Positions 1 through 11,916 of a stretch of 64,000 nucleotides of DNA are shown here, piece by piece (positions within the stretch are counted from its first letter, which is position 1; every line of letters begins with the position of its first letter). The translations under genes were made by a program, and so were the position numbers. Source of the DNA: Onthophagus taurus (taxonomy: Eukaryota; Arthropoda; Insecta; Coleoptera; Scarabaeidae); contig NC_091966.1 of NCBI RefSeq assembly GCF_036711975.1, forward strand, positions 33,425,501 to 33,489,500, given 5' to 3'. The notes under the pieces were generated by a model. The model made no database searches, was not told where the DNA came from, and was given only the letters and a program-made list of their open reading frames with translations.

Positions 1-400
1 ACGAAATATAAATGGCTTAGATTAGATCTTCATCCGCATAAAACAATGTTGCGCGTATGATAGGATTATCCATTAGGAATTGCTTGAACGGAACCAAACA
101 AGCAATGTGGTATTCTATGTTCATAATGGAACAACTCAACAGAATTCAAGAAAAATTAAGAAATAATCTGCAGCATAGAGTTCTTTTGCTGCACGAGAAC
201 GTCCGCTCTCATATCGCCAACATGACTAAGAAAGCTGTTTTGGTAAAATCGGATATCCACCTCTTTGGATCTTTTTCAAATACTATAGTTTAGTTTTGTT
301 CTATACTGATGCAGAATTGAGAGCACGGTTCTATGCATTTTTTGAATCGAAACTGGGTAATTTCTACCAACGCGGTTGATTAATCTGAATACAATCTTTT
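1..400 (+). pseudogene. mariner transposase, C-terminal half, decayed
   Basis: This is the C-terminal part of a mariner transposase, the enzyme that cuts and pastes mariner elements at TA sites. The window edge removes its start. Reading across frames, bases 1-57 give DLHPHKTMLRV followed by stops where the family has a WWD-type motif. From about 57 one frame runs through EQLNRIQEKL and then ENVRSH, which corresponds to the catalytic DNARPH motif with D changed to E and the P lost. SDIHLFGSF corresponds to the family SDYHLF, but the roughly 20 residues that normally lie between (the PPYSPDLAP segment) are deleted. FYAFFESKLGNFYQRG near 330-378 matches the family C-terminus. Stops, the deletion and the lost catalytic residue make it inactive. 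I see no terminal repeat downstream with confidence. Confidence 0.8.
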
Positions 401-2704
401 TATTGTACAATATTCATTTCCCATAATAACTCCTGTAGAGCCACTTTATATATTACGCTTTATATATTATAATTAACATTATATTATATATTACAATCAC
501 GATTTTCTTACCTTTTATAATCTTCTTACCAACATTCTTCAAAACTTCCAGAATTTATCACATCGAGATAAAATCCTGTCTTCTTCGATTGAAATTCTAA
601 ACGCCTTCCAAGATCTTTTCAATACCTTCCTCATTTCAAATGATTTTAGGAATAGCTGTAACAAAAAAGTTCCAGATGCCTTAATAAAGGACCAATATGC
701 CTTCGCATTTCTAGTCTGAATTGGAGACCTATTTAATCTCAGCAGACTTAGGACACTCAAGAGGCCCCGGCCGTCGTGGGCACAGAATATAGCAGGTTTT
801 TTTTTCAAGTCTTAATCGATGTTTCATTAATACAACAGTCCATGTTCAAAATTCTTGAGTATTTTTAGATACTGTGCTACTAAGAACTAATCCTTCCTAC
901 ATAAAACTTTTTGTGTACTGTTATTTTAACAAGGACTGCAATTATATAAACATATTAAGGGGTTCATACTAACGTGCTGATGCATTTTCAAAGTTTTCAA
1001 GTTAAGGTAAATGGTATTTAGAATCCATGAAGTTTCAGACCCTGTTACACTGTTAGTTACACTGACAAAAATAAAATAGTAATTCCTAAGTATAGGGACA
1101 AGTCCAAACAAACAAATTTTAACAAAACATGTTGTTATGAAAAATTCTTGATCCAGATTTTGATTAATTTTACTAGAGATGTTATTTCTAATTTTTATCT
1201 TCCTTTCTTTTGAAACATAAGACTTTTAATAAGACATTTCAAGTGGTGACTCTCTCTTGAAATCCATAGTAATAACAAACTTATAAACGGTAATCTATAT
1301 GGAAAGGGTAAAAGATGAGGTCCTTTGGATCTTTTAAAATTTGACCCCTTTTGAACTCTTTTGAAGTTAAGGCAATACATCGAAAACAATTAAAGGCAAT
1401 ATCAAGAGTGAGAGTGATGTCGGCCATAATTTGTGATAAATCTTCTTCTAAATACATGCTTCTAAAAGAGTTATGTGCACATTTGGATATTCTATGGCCA
1501 TAGATTGTCCAAATATGCTGCATTATTAGGTAGTGTAACAATTTAAGTACATACCGTTCAATGGGCAATATATAATTTTTTCTTTAACGCCATTTGAACC
1601 CTAAACTATCTTTTAAAATTTTGTTGACTTTTTTCAATAGGTGTCAACAAACCTGATGAATCTAGCTGTGGAAATGATTCAGATCCTTTACATCAATCAA
1701 TTACAGTGAATTGATAGCATCAACTCACAGTTGTGTTTTCGTCATTTGCCTCATGACGCCAACAAACTGTACCCAAAATAAGTTTGGACACATATTTTCT
1801 GCACTAATCGAGTGATACCTGGAAAATGTTATTTGTTTTGAAACAACAGCTTCTGAAGGCTTTTAAGAAATTGGAACGTATTTGTTAAAGGTAAATTATG
1901 TTACTTTCGTAATTTCTCAAATGGTAATACTGGTAATACTGGTAATACTACAACCAACAAAAAATTTCCTACCCGAAGCAAAATTTTGAAATTAGTTATG
2001 AAGAAAACAATAAAAAAATCGACGGGATTGTCTTGTACGAGTCAATGGGCAGTGCAATGAAGTTTTTAATGAACCATTTAGATCTGGCGATAGTCATCGC
2101 GACCGATCAATGTCACTAAATTCAAAATTCTCCTTCTCATAAAATTTCATTACACAGCAAGAGATTTTGTTATCACCTTCGTAGCCTTTTTTAATCATCA
2201 CGACCTAAAATTGTTAAATTATCTGTGTCAGTACTATTCAAAGTTCAAATCCTTCTTTATTTTCATCTTTTTGCAGAATAATATCGTATAGTTATTAGAA
2301 AAAATCAAGCGTTGATGTCGATACTTCAAAGCAAGTAGAAACTACCTACTTTCTTTGTTTGTTCATATACCCCACCGTTTTCACCCAGGAATATCAAAAC
2401 GTAGTTGTAGGAAAGTTAAAATTTTTTAGAAATGGTGCAATCATAGCCATCATCTAAAGTTTTGGGAAGTCTTAATTGAGTACAATCATCATTTGGCACA
2501 CTATTTGTTGATAAATATAACCAGGTTTTTCCAGCTTTTCCAACAACTATACCAAAAAGAGATGTTTTCGAAGAACGTTCTTCATTTTTAACGTGTCAAC
2601 TTGTAATGTTTTGTCTTTAATTTTAAATTTTATTTGAATACTTACGTAACTTTTGTAAACTTAATATTTAACGATATGACTTTTTTGTGAACTCTTGTAA
2701 AAAT
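401..2704. other. AT-rich DNA, no gene recognised
   Basis: About 2.3 kb of AT-rich sequence. Open frames on both strands are short and show no family motif. The only structured item is a nine-base tandem repeat at 1922-1948. Confidence 0.6.
1922..1948 (+). repeat. 9-bp tandem repeat, three copies
   Basis: Three exact head-to-tail copies of TGGTAATAC. It is an ordinary short satellite. Confidence 0.9.
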
Positions 2705-2743
2705 AGTCTCTGAGGATGACCATGGGCCGAAACTAGTCAGACT
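2705..2743 (+). ncRNA. hammerhead-ribozyme-like motif (candidate)
   Basis: The order of parts matches a type I hammerhead. AGTCT (2705-2709) can pair with AGACT (2739-2743) as stem I. CTGAGGA (2710-2716) fits the CUGANGA core. GACC and GGCC around an ATG loop form stem II with one A-C mismatch and an unpaired T at 2717. GAAA (2729-2732) is the second core box. C2733 and G2736 would make a one-pair stem III, and cleavage would fall after the TC at 2738. Penelope-like retroelements are known to carry small type I hammerheads with very short stem III, which makes such an element remnant a likely source. The bulge, the mismatch and the two-base loop weaken the case, so activity is uncertain. Confidence 0.4.
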
Positions 2744-3354
2744 TAATTAATAAAACCAGTTTCAAAAGTACAGATTAAGGAAATTAAATTTAATTACCTT
2801 ATCATCATAATATATGTTATCGATAGCTCATTGATCAATATTAATATTTAAGTTTAGTGAAGGACGATACAACAGAATTAGTATTCCAGTGAAAACATGG
2901 CAGGAAAATAAGAAACAAAACTATAAAGCCAAATGAATAACAGCAAAATATCAAAGAAAAATAAAGAAAGAAAAAAACATATGGTTAGATTTAAAGTTTC
3001 CCTCTATTCTCCCTCGACACGACGTAAAAAGAAAACGAAAGAAGAAAATAACGAATGGAACGAACGACACGCTACGCGTGCAAAATTGATACGCTAAAAA
3101 TAAAATTAAAATAAAAAGCAAAACGGAAAACAAAGGTAAACTCGGATTAAACAAACAGCAGCTGTAAACAGTTACCAATGGTAAAAGTTAACTTAAATAA
3201 AGAGCTTTGAAATAAAAATGTTACTGTCTTAGGAAGCAAAATCTACAGCATGTGTTTATGTTTTTGATTGACAATTATTGAGCTTTTTGAAACAAAATTC
3301 AAATTTTCGAGTTCAAAAATTTTATTAAGATTTTAAAAGTAACTACAGATATTT
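2744..3354. other. AT-rich DNA with A/purine-rich stretch
   Basis: No gene seen. Bases 2900-3060 are strongly A- and purine-rich on the + strand. The minus-strand frame at 2951-3178 that results is a composition artefact of T- and C-rich codons. Confidence 0.5.
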
Positions 3355-3660
3355 TAATTTAGCTGAACAAGTTCAATATGCTTGCCATCAACAGCTATGA
3401 TGTGTCGAAACATCGATGCTTTTGATGACCTCCTGAATAACTGTTTTGAGTTCTCTGGGTACTCCAAAACCAGAATAAGCTCTATAAAGTATGTCTTCTA
3501 AGGCTCTATTAGTCCGATAGAGTCATGCTCCGTCCTGCATAAACCACATCTTTTTGAAATCTTGGTTCCATTGGTAGAGAGGATGCTGTAGCAATCAAGA
3601 ATTTCTTTGAACCAGTTGGATCTGTGGTTTTTAATCTTCTTTTCGTTGCCACGTTCGAAA
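3355..3660 (-). pseudogene. mariner-like transposase, C-terminal fragment
   Basis: On the minus strand 3528-3548 reads WFMQDGA, the second catalytic-Asp motif of a mariner/Tc1-type (DDE_3) transposase. It is followed by a stop and then HRTNRALEDI in the same frame. After a frame change, FRHIIAVDGKHIELVQ (about 3360-3410) matches the extreme C-terminus of the same family (pattern CIAVDGKHFEHL). The segment that should contain the third catalytic residue and the DFFLWG-type motif is missing, so there is a large internal deletion. The motif set differs from the mariner at the left edge, so it is a separate lineage. Inactive. Confidence 0.68.
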
Positions 3661-3719
3661 AATATGTAAATAATTTTTACCTTAATTTGCTAATTTTTTT
3701 AACGAATATGAATAAAGTG

Positions 3720-4345
3720 CGGTGGTGGATAAGCTAGATACCAGAGGCGTTATGTATGTAAATGGGGTCACATTGAAAACGTACGGTCCATTTAACAATT
3801 ACAACTCAATTATGTAAAACATCGGGCCGGGTATCAGTTCGCGCGCACGGAAATTAACAGGGCCGGGAGAGTTAAAACAACGGGGCGCGGGCACCGGAAG
3901 CTCCGCTGCGCCCTGTCAGATTAAACTCCGCTAATTTGAATTCGTGATATATCCGTTAATTATGGCGCGAGCGCGCTCCTTTCGGAAATTAAATCGGCCG
4001 CCCATAATTCAACGCAGTGGCCTTTTCAGCCCTTTCACCATAAATAATCATGTTCAACATCCCCACCTTCTCTCTACTAAATATTCATTTCAATCTATGG
4101 GTTCGTCACCAATCCAAAAAAGAACTTGATGTATTTGTAAAAAAGGAAATAAGAAAAATATGGTTAGATGTTTGAAAACCGCATATTGTTCAAAGTAATA
4201 GTGGTTGTCTATTTTAAATTGTTGCGTTTTGTGGGCAGATATCTACAAAGTTGTGGCTATTAATACGGACATCGACGCGTAGACATTCCTTCGTGCAAAT
4301 CTCGGCGGCTTCATTAATTGGCGCCGTGCGACGTGGGTTTTTCCC
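3720..4345. other. GC/CpG-rich island, possible conserved non-coding block
   Basis: Base composition changes sharply here. CpG-rich runs such as GGGGCGCGGGCACCGG and ATGGCGCGAGCGCGCTCC alternate with TAATTA-type homeodomain-like cores. A frame at 3944-4129 has no recognisable motif. A regulatory element is an inference from composition only. Confidence 0.4.
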
Positions 4346-6479
4346 TTTTAAATTACATATAAAAAAATTTACATTGTTATGCAACTCGATGCGTTAACGG
4401 CCCGTTTCTTAACCTTATCGTTAATTTACATTCTATGCATAACTATTTCAAAGATTCTTATTTATACAGTATTAGAATTCTCTGAAACCGTCAAATTTAA
4501 ACACATTGTAATCTACAGATTGAAATTTCAAGACATCATTATAGATGACTTAATGACATTTTTAGATCCTACATACTCATTTTCTGTGTCATGTACATGA
4601 AACCACACAAACCACAAATCGATCAGGAATTTCTTGTGCTATGCAACGTTTAGATGGGCGTGTATAAAATTATCTTTAAATTTTTTCATTTGAACTTACA
4701 TACAATTTTATTTAAAAAAAATGTAAAAGGTTAATCATCGGTTTCATAATTTTAACACTAATACGTAGTTCGCTGAAGAATCTGTTAATTTAAATGTAAT
4801 TAATTTTAAATTCGCATTAAAGTCTTTCTATTTCATAAACAATTACATGAATTTGTTATTTACAGTGGAAAGCAATAAATGTGACTCATCAAAATAAATA
4901 TTTAATTCTTAAAGAAGAGTTCATACGAGAATAAAAAATCATATGGATTAACTTATATAACTTTCTATTTCTAAATAATTAAAAATAGATTGGAAAGAAA
5001 TTTCAAGCAATCCTTTCTGGAAATATTTGTCATGAAAAAGTTTTATATAATGATTCTGACAATATTTTTTCACCACAAAAAAGTTTCTCTGTCCCTTACA
5101 ACATAAAATAGTAATACCTAGTTACTGTAATCTGATTAGTAACCATGTAGCCAAAGTGCTAAGACTACACAATCCCACCAAACCTGTCCGGGATACCACA
5201 TCCAAAAGTAAAAGAAGAAATTCATGCATGACTCACCTGAGGATCCTGTTTTTACCCCGATGAGGGCGCCACCACCCGTAACGTAAAGGCCAACACCTGG
5301 TGCTATAACATCCATCGTAGCAAGACGAAATTTAAGGACTACGAAACCTAGCTTCAACGACTACATCGAGAAATCACTAATCCAAATGTACTAGCAATAG
5401 AATCAGATTACAGAAAAATGAGGATTCCAACATCCTCATTCATGTTAGGTCTTCGATATAAGAATACTTCTCAACTATAGTTGTTCTTGCTCTTGATTCT
5501 TACTGTTCATTCAATTTTCGTAAAAATCATAATACTTATTGGCTGTGGCACTCACGAGAAGACATGGTGAAATTAGTATTCCCTGTAAAACCCTGGGCAA
5601 GAAATGCACCGCAAATAAAAAAGGCTGTATATGTAGATGTTCTTGGAAGCCTAAGTTGCGGCAATTCAAATTGACACGGAAAAACAATCTCAAATATTGA
5701 AAAAATGTTTTAAAAGTTGAGATTAAGTAGAAATGAAACAATTACCATTAATCATTGATATTGTCATCATTAATAACGACAAATTCTCCTGCATATATTT
5801 AGATTTAAATTGACAATAGTACAAGAACTTATAAGTATTCAAGAAAATGACGATCCACTGGTGAAAATCCAGATTTGATCAAAACAAAGAATGATAATAA
5901 CAAGGGAACAGAGGCCAATAGTTGGTTCATACACAACTTAGAGCGAGACTATAAACTGAGTAAGTTAAATTCTTATTTAATTCAGTGAACGACTTGTTAA
6001 TACCGGTAAAGAATGTCTTTCACAAGAAACACCCACAGATGATTTATACTAATGATCTTGGAAGGGACAGAAAAGAGGTATCTTTCTGGGAATAGAGCTA
6101 ATAAATAATAATATTTCAAACCTGGTAGGTTCTTCAAAAAAGATCTGAGATTTTTTTAATCGCCTATAGGCTTTCATCTTTATTAACTACCTATATCGAT
6201 ATTTGATCAACACATAATTATTTAAGACTTTCATTAGTAAAACTTGATGTAAAATCGAGTGAGACGTTTATAGAAATTCGAAAAAAAGTAATTTTTCGTT
6301 CGACTGTAAAGTATAATAGTGGCTAAAGGAGTCAACTTGGTAGATAATATATAGATAAGATACGTTTGGTCGACTTGTTTTGGGAGTCTTTGTACATGAA
6401 CCTAAAGATATCAAGACAAACAGTTGGAGAATATAAGTTGAAGAGAAGATCTCTAAAAACATTGGATAAATAGTTTTTT
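4346..6479. other. AT-rich DNA, no gene recognised
   Basis: No coding similarity found. Short open frames at 4379-4600, 5136-5357 and 5511-5741 lack family motifs. A stretch near 5568-5605 resembles one near 2874-2912 (both contain ATTAGTATTCC followed by a GTGAAAAC- or GTAAAACC-like run), so both may derive from one old repeat. Confidence 0.45.
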
Positions 6480-7090
6480 CTTCTTTCTAGACTGTATCAA
6501 AGGATGCTGTTAGATTCACTATAGCTAGATACAGAACCATACCCATTTCTATTGATTTATCTATTAGTGTTCTGATTGTATATATGTGGTTCTGTGTCTA
6601 CCTGCTGGATCTAAACGATGTTTCATTATTCCCTAGACAAGGTGAGTTTATGTCCTTTGCTGTTCTTTAATCTAGTGTTTTTTCTACTCCAAACTTGTCC
6701 AATATTCCATACCCAGCTACCCAAGTACCGCACCCGGTGGAACTCGATGTTTCATTGACAGAGTATATGATTTGGTTGTATAGGCAAGAAAGAAGGAGGT
6801 TCATTGAGTTAATATTAAAAGTTAGATGGAATAATTTGTTTGATAGTATATCATGATTAACATAGTCAAATCATAAAATGTTGATTGGCCGTAGACTCTG
6901 TATAAGATCACTAAGATAGCAAGTGTGGCTGATTTGGAATTATAATTTTTTTCTGAACTTTCGTTTAGCTTCCCTGAATGATATCTATAATTATAGATAT
7001 CGGCCTATAATTTGAGGCAACTTCACAAAAGCCCTTCTTATAGACTGATATAGACTGTATATATGGTGTAGCTTTATACTTAATGTTTCT
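6480..7090 (-). pseudogene. LINE reverse transcriptase debris (one or two elements)
   Basis: Three reverse-transcriptase blocks can be read on the minus strand. SVYKKGFCEVASNYRPIS (about 7060-6985) carries the NYRPIS motif. VNHDILSNKL followed by LYNQIIYSVNETSSS (about 6865-6740) matches the block after the first catalytic Asp. SSRxTQNHIYTIRTLIDKSI and then LYLAIVNLTASFDTV (about 6620-6490) match the block that leads into that Asp. The order is wrong for one element: the FDTV block lies downstream of the VNHDIL block. Either two LINEs lie end to end or a rearrangement occurred. Stops and frameshifts are frequent, so it is dead. Confidence 0.62.
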
Positions 7091-8429
7091 CAAAATATTC
7101 ATAACCTGAAACCATGGGGTTCATTTCTGAGTGCAAGGATAACAAATTTTTTTATTAGAATTGGCTGTCTTGCAGACGAGTAGGATCTTGGTATTTTAAT
7201 TTGAAAACGTAATGTTGTATTTGCATTGGTTGTTTCCTGTGCGAGGATAGTAGCTTCTGAAATAATGTCTGTGAATGTGTATTATCTTAGTACTGAGTGA
7301 AGTCCACATTACTTTTGATCAGTCGAGAAACATTTTTAACAGCTAAGAAATTCAACAATTCAAAATATACAGGAACTTTCTTACTTGTTTTGGCAACACT
7401 TCTTCTTCTCATATCTCCGTTTTTCATCTTTTCACGTTTATAATATTCTCATAAATATTTCCACGTTTTTTGAACATCCTTAATTGGAAAAAAGAAAATT
7501 GTTGACTAAATATTTTTAGATATTTGTCAACATGACTAAATTTTAATTAAACAACCTATTTATTATTCTTTTTATTATTTTATATTTATTGTAAAAACTT
7601 GCAACAAAGTAATTAAATAGAACAAAACACCTTTTAATGTTACTTACCAGTTGCCTATTATTGTAAATCTCTTGTATCGTCCCAATTTTCATTTAGTATT
7701 TGAGTAATTTCGTTCCAGGTATCTCTTATTTAGCATCTTTATCGCCATATGATATACAATTGTGTACTTCAATTATAAATCTCTTGGTGCCGAATATTCT
7801 GTACAGTGTAGAAACCATGTATGTACCGAAGTTCAACAGCGATCTGGCGTACCTCATATAATTTGTATTGCAATTGAAACTGGTTAACTGAAAAAGCTCG
7901 TATGTCAAACGTTTAAACACAGTTTCTGGTTAATGTGACAGCTACTAAGGTTATGTAATTTCCGACAAGTTTGGTAGAGTATTTATCTAATAATGTATTA
8001 AGTTTTTCCAAGAAATTAAAAATGGCCAAAGGCAATCTATATTTAGTACCAATTTCAACCGAAAAGTTATTAAAGACAAAAGTAACAAATAAAGCTAAAG
8101 TTATTAAGCCTAGACTTGCTTGAATTGCTTAACTCTAATAATTAAAACTATTAGTTACCTTTTTTATTGAATACTGCTTTTTTTATATATTTAACATTTT
8201 TTAAAATTGTCATTAAAATCAATCTAAAATCAGCTGTCTTCCTGTTAATTTAATGGAACTTTTAACGAATAAAAGTTGCCCTATTAATTAAAAGTTTCGT
8301 TAAACTAATCTTATAATTATGATTACTTTTGTATTTAATACAAGTTTAAAATTTTAACGGCCGATTATTTCTTTTTTAATACAAACTTTATTTACCCGTT
8401 ATAATATGTGATTACAATTAATTTTAGCA
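7091..8429. other. very AT-rich DNA, no gene recognised
   Basis: Highly AT-rich. The minus-strand frame at 7726-7920 has no recognisable motif. Nothing else supported. Confidence 0.5.
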
Positions 8430-8790
8430 CGATCGATTCTTGGTCTGGTATACGAGGCCCTGCTCGACGTGGTGTCTTGAAGGTGGTACAAGGTAAAGAC
8501 GGGGCGGGTATTAGGCGCCTCAAGTGCGATCCGGCTCTGTCTATCAATCACCCGGCTGACCCCCGCTTGTTTGCATAACTAAATCATAATTGTGCCCGGC
8601 CGGACGGACACATTGACTAATGATCACAACGTCCAAACATAAAAACAAGCGTTAAGGAACTCCGCGGGTTAACCATCTGATCGATATGCCGGTACCTCAC
8701 CTTCTCGACTCAGCAGTTCGCCTCCTGTTCGAAGAAAACCCGAAGATCTTTAACTATCATCTCTCTTTCTCTATGCAGAGACCCCTCAGT
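8430..8790. other. GC/CpG-rich island
   Basis: Compact GC-richer block with CGTGGTGTCTTGAAGG, GGCGGGTATTAGGCGCC and GCCCGGCCGGACGG, flanked by very AT-rich DNA. No coding frame of note. Candidate conserved non-coding element. Confidence 0.4.
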
Positions 8791-9439
8791 GATTTCAAAT
8801 GACCATAGAATGGTTACGATTAAAATACTGTATGTAGCGATTTTTTATTGGTAATAAAATTAGCAACAAAAATTATTCATAGTTTTACACTTCCTTTTAA
8901 GGTTTTTCTTATATTCAGGTATAAACACATTTTATAGTTTATAGCCGCATAAACGCATCTTTATTACCTGGTTGAAACCAATCCCTTACAACTTTCGCAT
9001 ACTAAAAGATTCAATTTACTTTAAACAAATAATGTGTTGTTAAAGAAATCGATTTAACATTTTCTTTTTTTTTCAGCTAACTTAGCTGATTATGATCTAG
9101 ATTTATAATCAGCCTTAATTGCTGCAACATCAACGATAACACATCCTTAGCGCTAACTATTTAATCCTATCTCGTTACATTTATTACCAACTTCCAGGTA
9201 ATAAATCATCTAATCTTAGCAATCACCTCGGGTAATTAGTCACCGCTAATCGAACGAATCGTTTAACGCACCTTTAAAAAAAATTTAAAGCAACACTAAA
9301 GCATTTAAAAAATGTGAATCACCCACTCCTTTTTTTCTTTTAAATTTTTTTAATCTTTATTTTTTTTCTTAATTTTTTTGAGCTCGTGTTCGCCCTGAAG
9401 ATCGTTTCTAATAGAATGATTAAACAAAATATAAAAACA
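8791..9439. other. AT-rich DNA, no gene recognised
   Basis: Homopolymer-rich AT sequence with no supported feature. Confidence 0.5.
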
Positions 9440-9670
9440 CAATTAATTATAGCCGATAGATGGTATCGGTAGATCTCGCATCGGGGCCCCAGGTGTTCTT
9501 GGGGCTTCGCCGGACCCGCCGCCGCCGCCTCAGCCTCAGCCCCCCGCCGACGATCCCCCCGACCTGTCACTCAGCCACAGCTAGAGCTTTTGATCGTCGA
9601 TTTGCTCTTATCGATCTCGCCCAAAGGTATGCGTTAATGTTTCTCGATGTGTTACGACTGAGACTCATGA
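9440..9670. other. GC-rich island with CCG/proline-type run
   Basis: A GC-rich core at 9480-9575 includes CCGCCGCCGCCTCAGCC. Frames exist on both strands (9340-9570 minus, 9460-9717 plus), but both are low-complexity and run into AT-rich flanks without splice-site support. I treat the block as non-coding. Confidence 0.35.
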
Positions 9671-10379
9671 TTTACAGGTGTAACGTTTATGAGTTTACAC
9701 TTAAAAAAAAATTATAAGCGAAAATAATTTGCTTTATAATTCTTTTATGAGTTGAGTACCTAGTTAATTGAGATTTTTGTTTTGTATAAAATATAACTTC
9801 AATTATAAACGAGCGAATATCTCACACTTGTTAAATTGCCAAGAGGTGCATTTCTTGCAATTCATTAACGCTTGCAATTACCCACTCGGAGTAACATTGT
9901 TTATTATAGCCATCTTCGAATAAACAATCACATAAAGAACGACAGCGAGAGAGAAAGAGAGAAAGGAAAAGGACGTTGTTGGGTCTTCGATAATGGGTTG
10001 ATACGCGTTTAACTCTTCTCTATCCCTTCTTCTCGTAGGTGGTTTCCATGAATCATTATCCTTTATTTATGCCCAGGTATTTTATTGAACGTATTTCTTT
10101 CAATTGATCCAATTGACATGTTTGTACAATATGACTCTACTCGGTCTTAACTCCTTCTCAAACGATAAAATAAACGAGAAAGAAAAATTAAACTTCATCA
10201 AAAGCATAAAATATTATATAAAAGCTGATAAGAATAAAAAGCGTTTAGAAACAACTTTCTAATCTTTCAAATTCCAACAATACTCTGTGTTAATTAATAA
10301 AAAGATTTCTCTTTTCCATCACTACTTCTATTCTCTTCATTTATATTCTCGTATTTGAAGACAAAGCTCATTAATTACT
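9671..10379. other. AT-rich DNA with GA-rich run
   Basis: No gene. A GA-rich stretch lies at about 9940-9972. Confidence 0.5.
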
Positions 10380-10830
10380 TTATGATAATGAAGGAGACCG
10401 TTCGGTTGTCACCCTTAGGTGGCTTTGAGTTAAGAAGGAGGTTATTAATTTTCACGGACCAATTTGAGTCATCTAACACGTAAAAATGACATCGTTAAGA
10501 GGAGGCCACGCCTGAAACGGGGACTCCCACATCCCTGTCTCTCCGATGTCCGCCGATCTTAAGCCGTCCTTTTCCCTCCCCGGGCCCCATTGTAGTTCAC
10601 AATCTTACACTATTAACAATGGCCCCACGGGATATCGTATACAAAATACATAAATACATTGAATTCATTATATATACATATATCTCTTACGGGCGACCAG
10701 AACCGCGGTCACCCATGTGGTCCTCAGTAACAATAGGTATGGTTCAGGACCGATTTGGACCGCTGGAATGTGCCTTAACGAGCTAATCAATAGATCACGG
10801 CTGGTCCTCGATCATTTATCATCCACCTTA
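10380..10830. other. GC-richer island
   Basis: Mixed GC-rich block including CCTCCCCGGGCCCCATTG (about 10575) and GAACCGCGGTCACC (about 10702). No coding frame. Candidate non-coding regulatory sequence by composition only. Confidence 0.35.
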
Positions 10831-11044
10831 AAGAGATTTGTAATAAGAATCTTTCCCTGGATCATTCGAAGAAAAGTTTTTTTTTAGAAACTGTCACAGA
10901 AGGAATTTTTTGATTTTAAAAATTTTATATTTAAACAATAAAATGTTATAGAATGATTTTGAAGAAAAAAAATTGATAATGTTTTGATAAGAATCTTGGG
11001 TATTTTATTTCATCATCTTTAGAGACATTATCTTAACAATTGAC
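10831..11044. other. AT-rich DNA, no gene recognised
   Basis: Short AT-rich spacer between the island and the LINE tail. Confidence 0.5.
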
Positions 11045-11391
11045 TCACCATATTATTATTATTATATTATTATAGCCCTTTATTTCTACATTTTACATTT
11101 TATATTTTACACTAATACAACAAAAGGAGCATCTCATGAACTCAAAGCAAAAACGAAGAAAATAAAAAAAAAAAAAGCAAACAAAATTTTTACCATTAAA
11201 TATAATAAATTAGACTGGCACGTTGAGTGCACAAGATATACACCACTAACTCTGCTGTATAGCAGTGTTGCGCGTGGTTTTACAATTTACAACGCCAGCA
11301 CGCACTGATTAATTAAATAGTTTAAATACTTTAGAAAAACAAAACCAAAATGATAATATTTTTATATTTTATCAATTAAGAAACATAAATA

Positions 11392-11414
11392 CACTTAATT
11401 CTGTTTTTACGCGA
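11392..11414 (+). repeat. left terminal inverted repeat of Tigger element
   Basis: 23 bases from CACTTAATT to TTTACGCGA. It matches the reverse complement of 13076-13098 at 22 of 23 positions. TA target base pair at 11390-11391. Confidence 0.92.
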
Positions 11415-11916
11415 CAGATACGTTCCCAATAAATTCGCGTAAAAGAAAATCGCGTAAAAAAAGATACGGTATTTATGTAAAAATACGGGATAGGTTCCGA
11501 CATTTGAAGAATCGGTTAAAATGTTATGATTAAGAAAGATAAATTCGGTTACTTTAATGTGCTTTTATTTAATAAAACTTACTTAAAAATAATAAATAAT
11601 TCATAAGTTGAAATAATAATAAAATAAAAGTAAAGAAAAAATCATTATTTAGTGAAAAAAACGAAAATTAATTTCTAATTGCTATCACTTTTCGATGCGC
11701 TTTCCTTCTCAAGCTGTACTGCCGCGTTAGTGGTTCTAGTCACAAATTCTGTTATCGATCGTTGTGTTCCAGGTTTGATAAGGCTGTTATACAATTCACG
11801 ATAACTGCCCATTAATAATTTAATGTCTCGTTGAAATTTTGTAGATCTTTCTTCAATAGGATCATGCTTTTGAAAATGATCGCATAATTTAGCAGCGAGT
11901 TGTAGTCCTTCTTTGA

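Noticed and set aside
2951..3178. Minus-strand frame rich in Phe, Leu and Ser
   Set aside because: It mirrors an A/purine-rich stretch on the + strand; no motif and no start context.
9340..9717. Overlapping frames on both strands with Pro/Arg or Ala/Gly runs
   Set aside because: They come from a short CCG-rich core and run into AT-rich flanks; neither has a domain or splice support.
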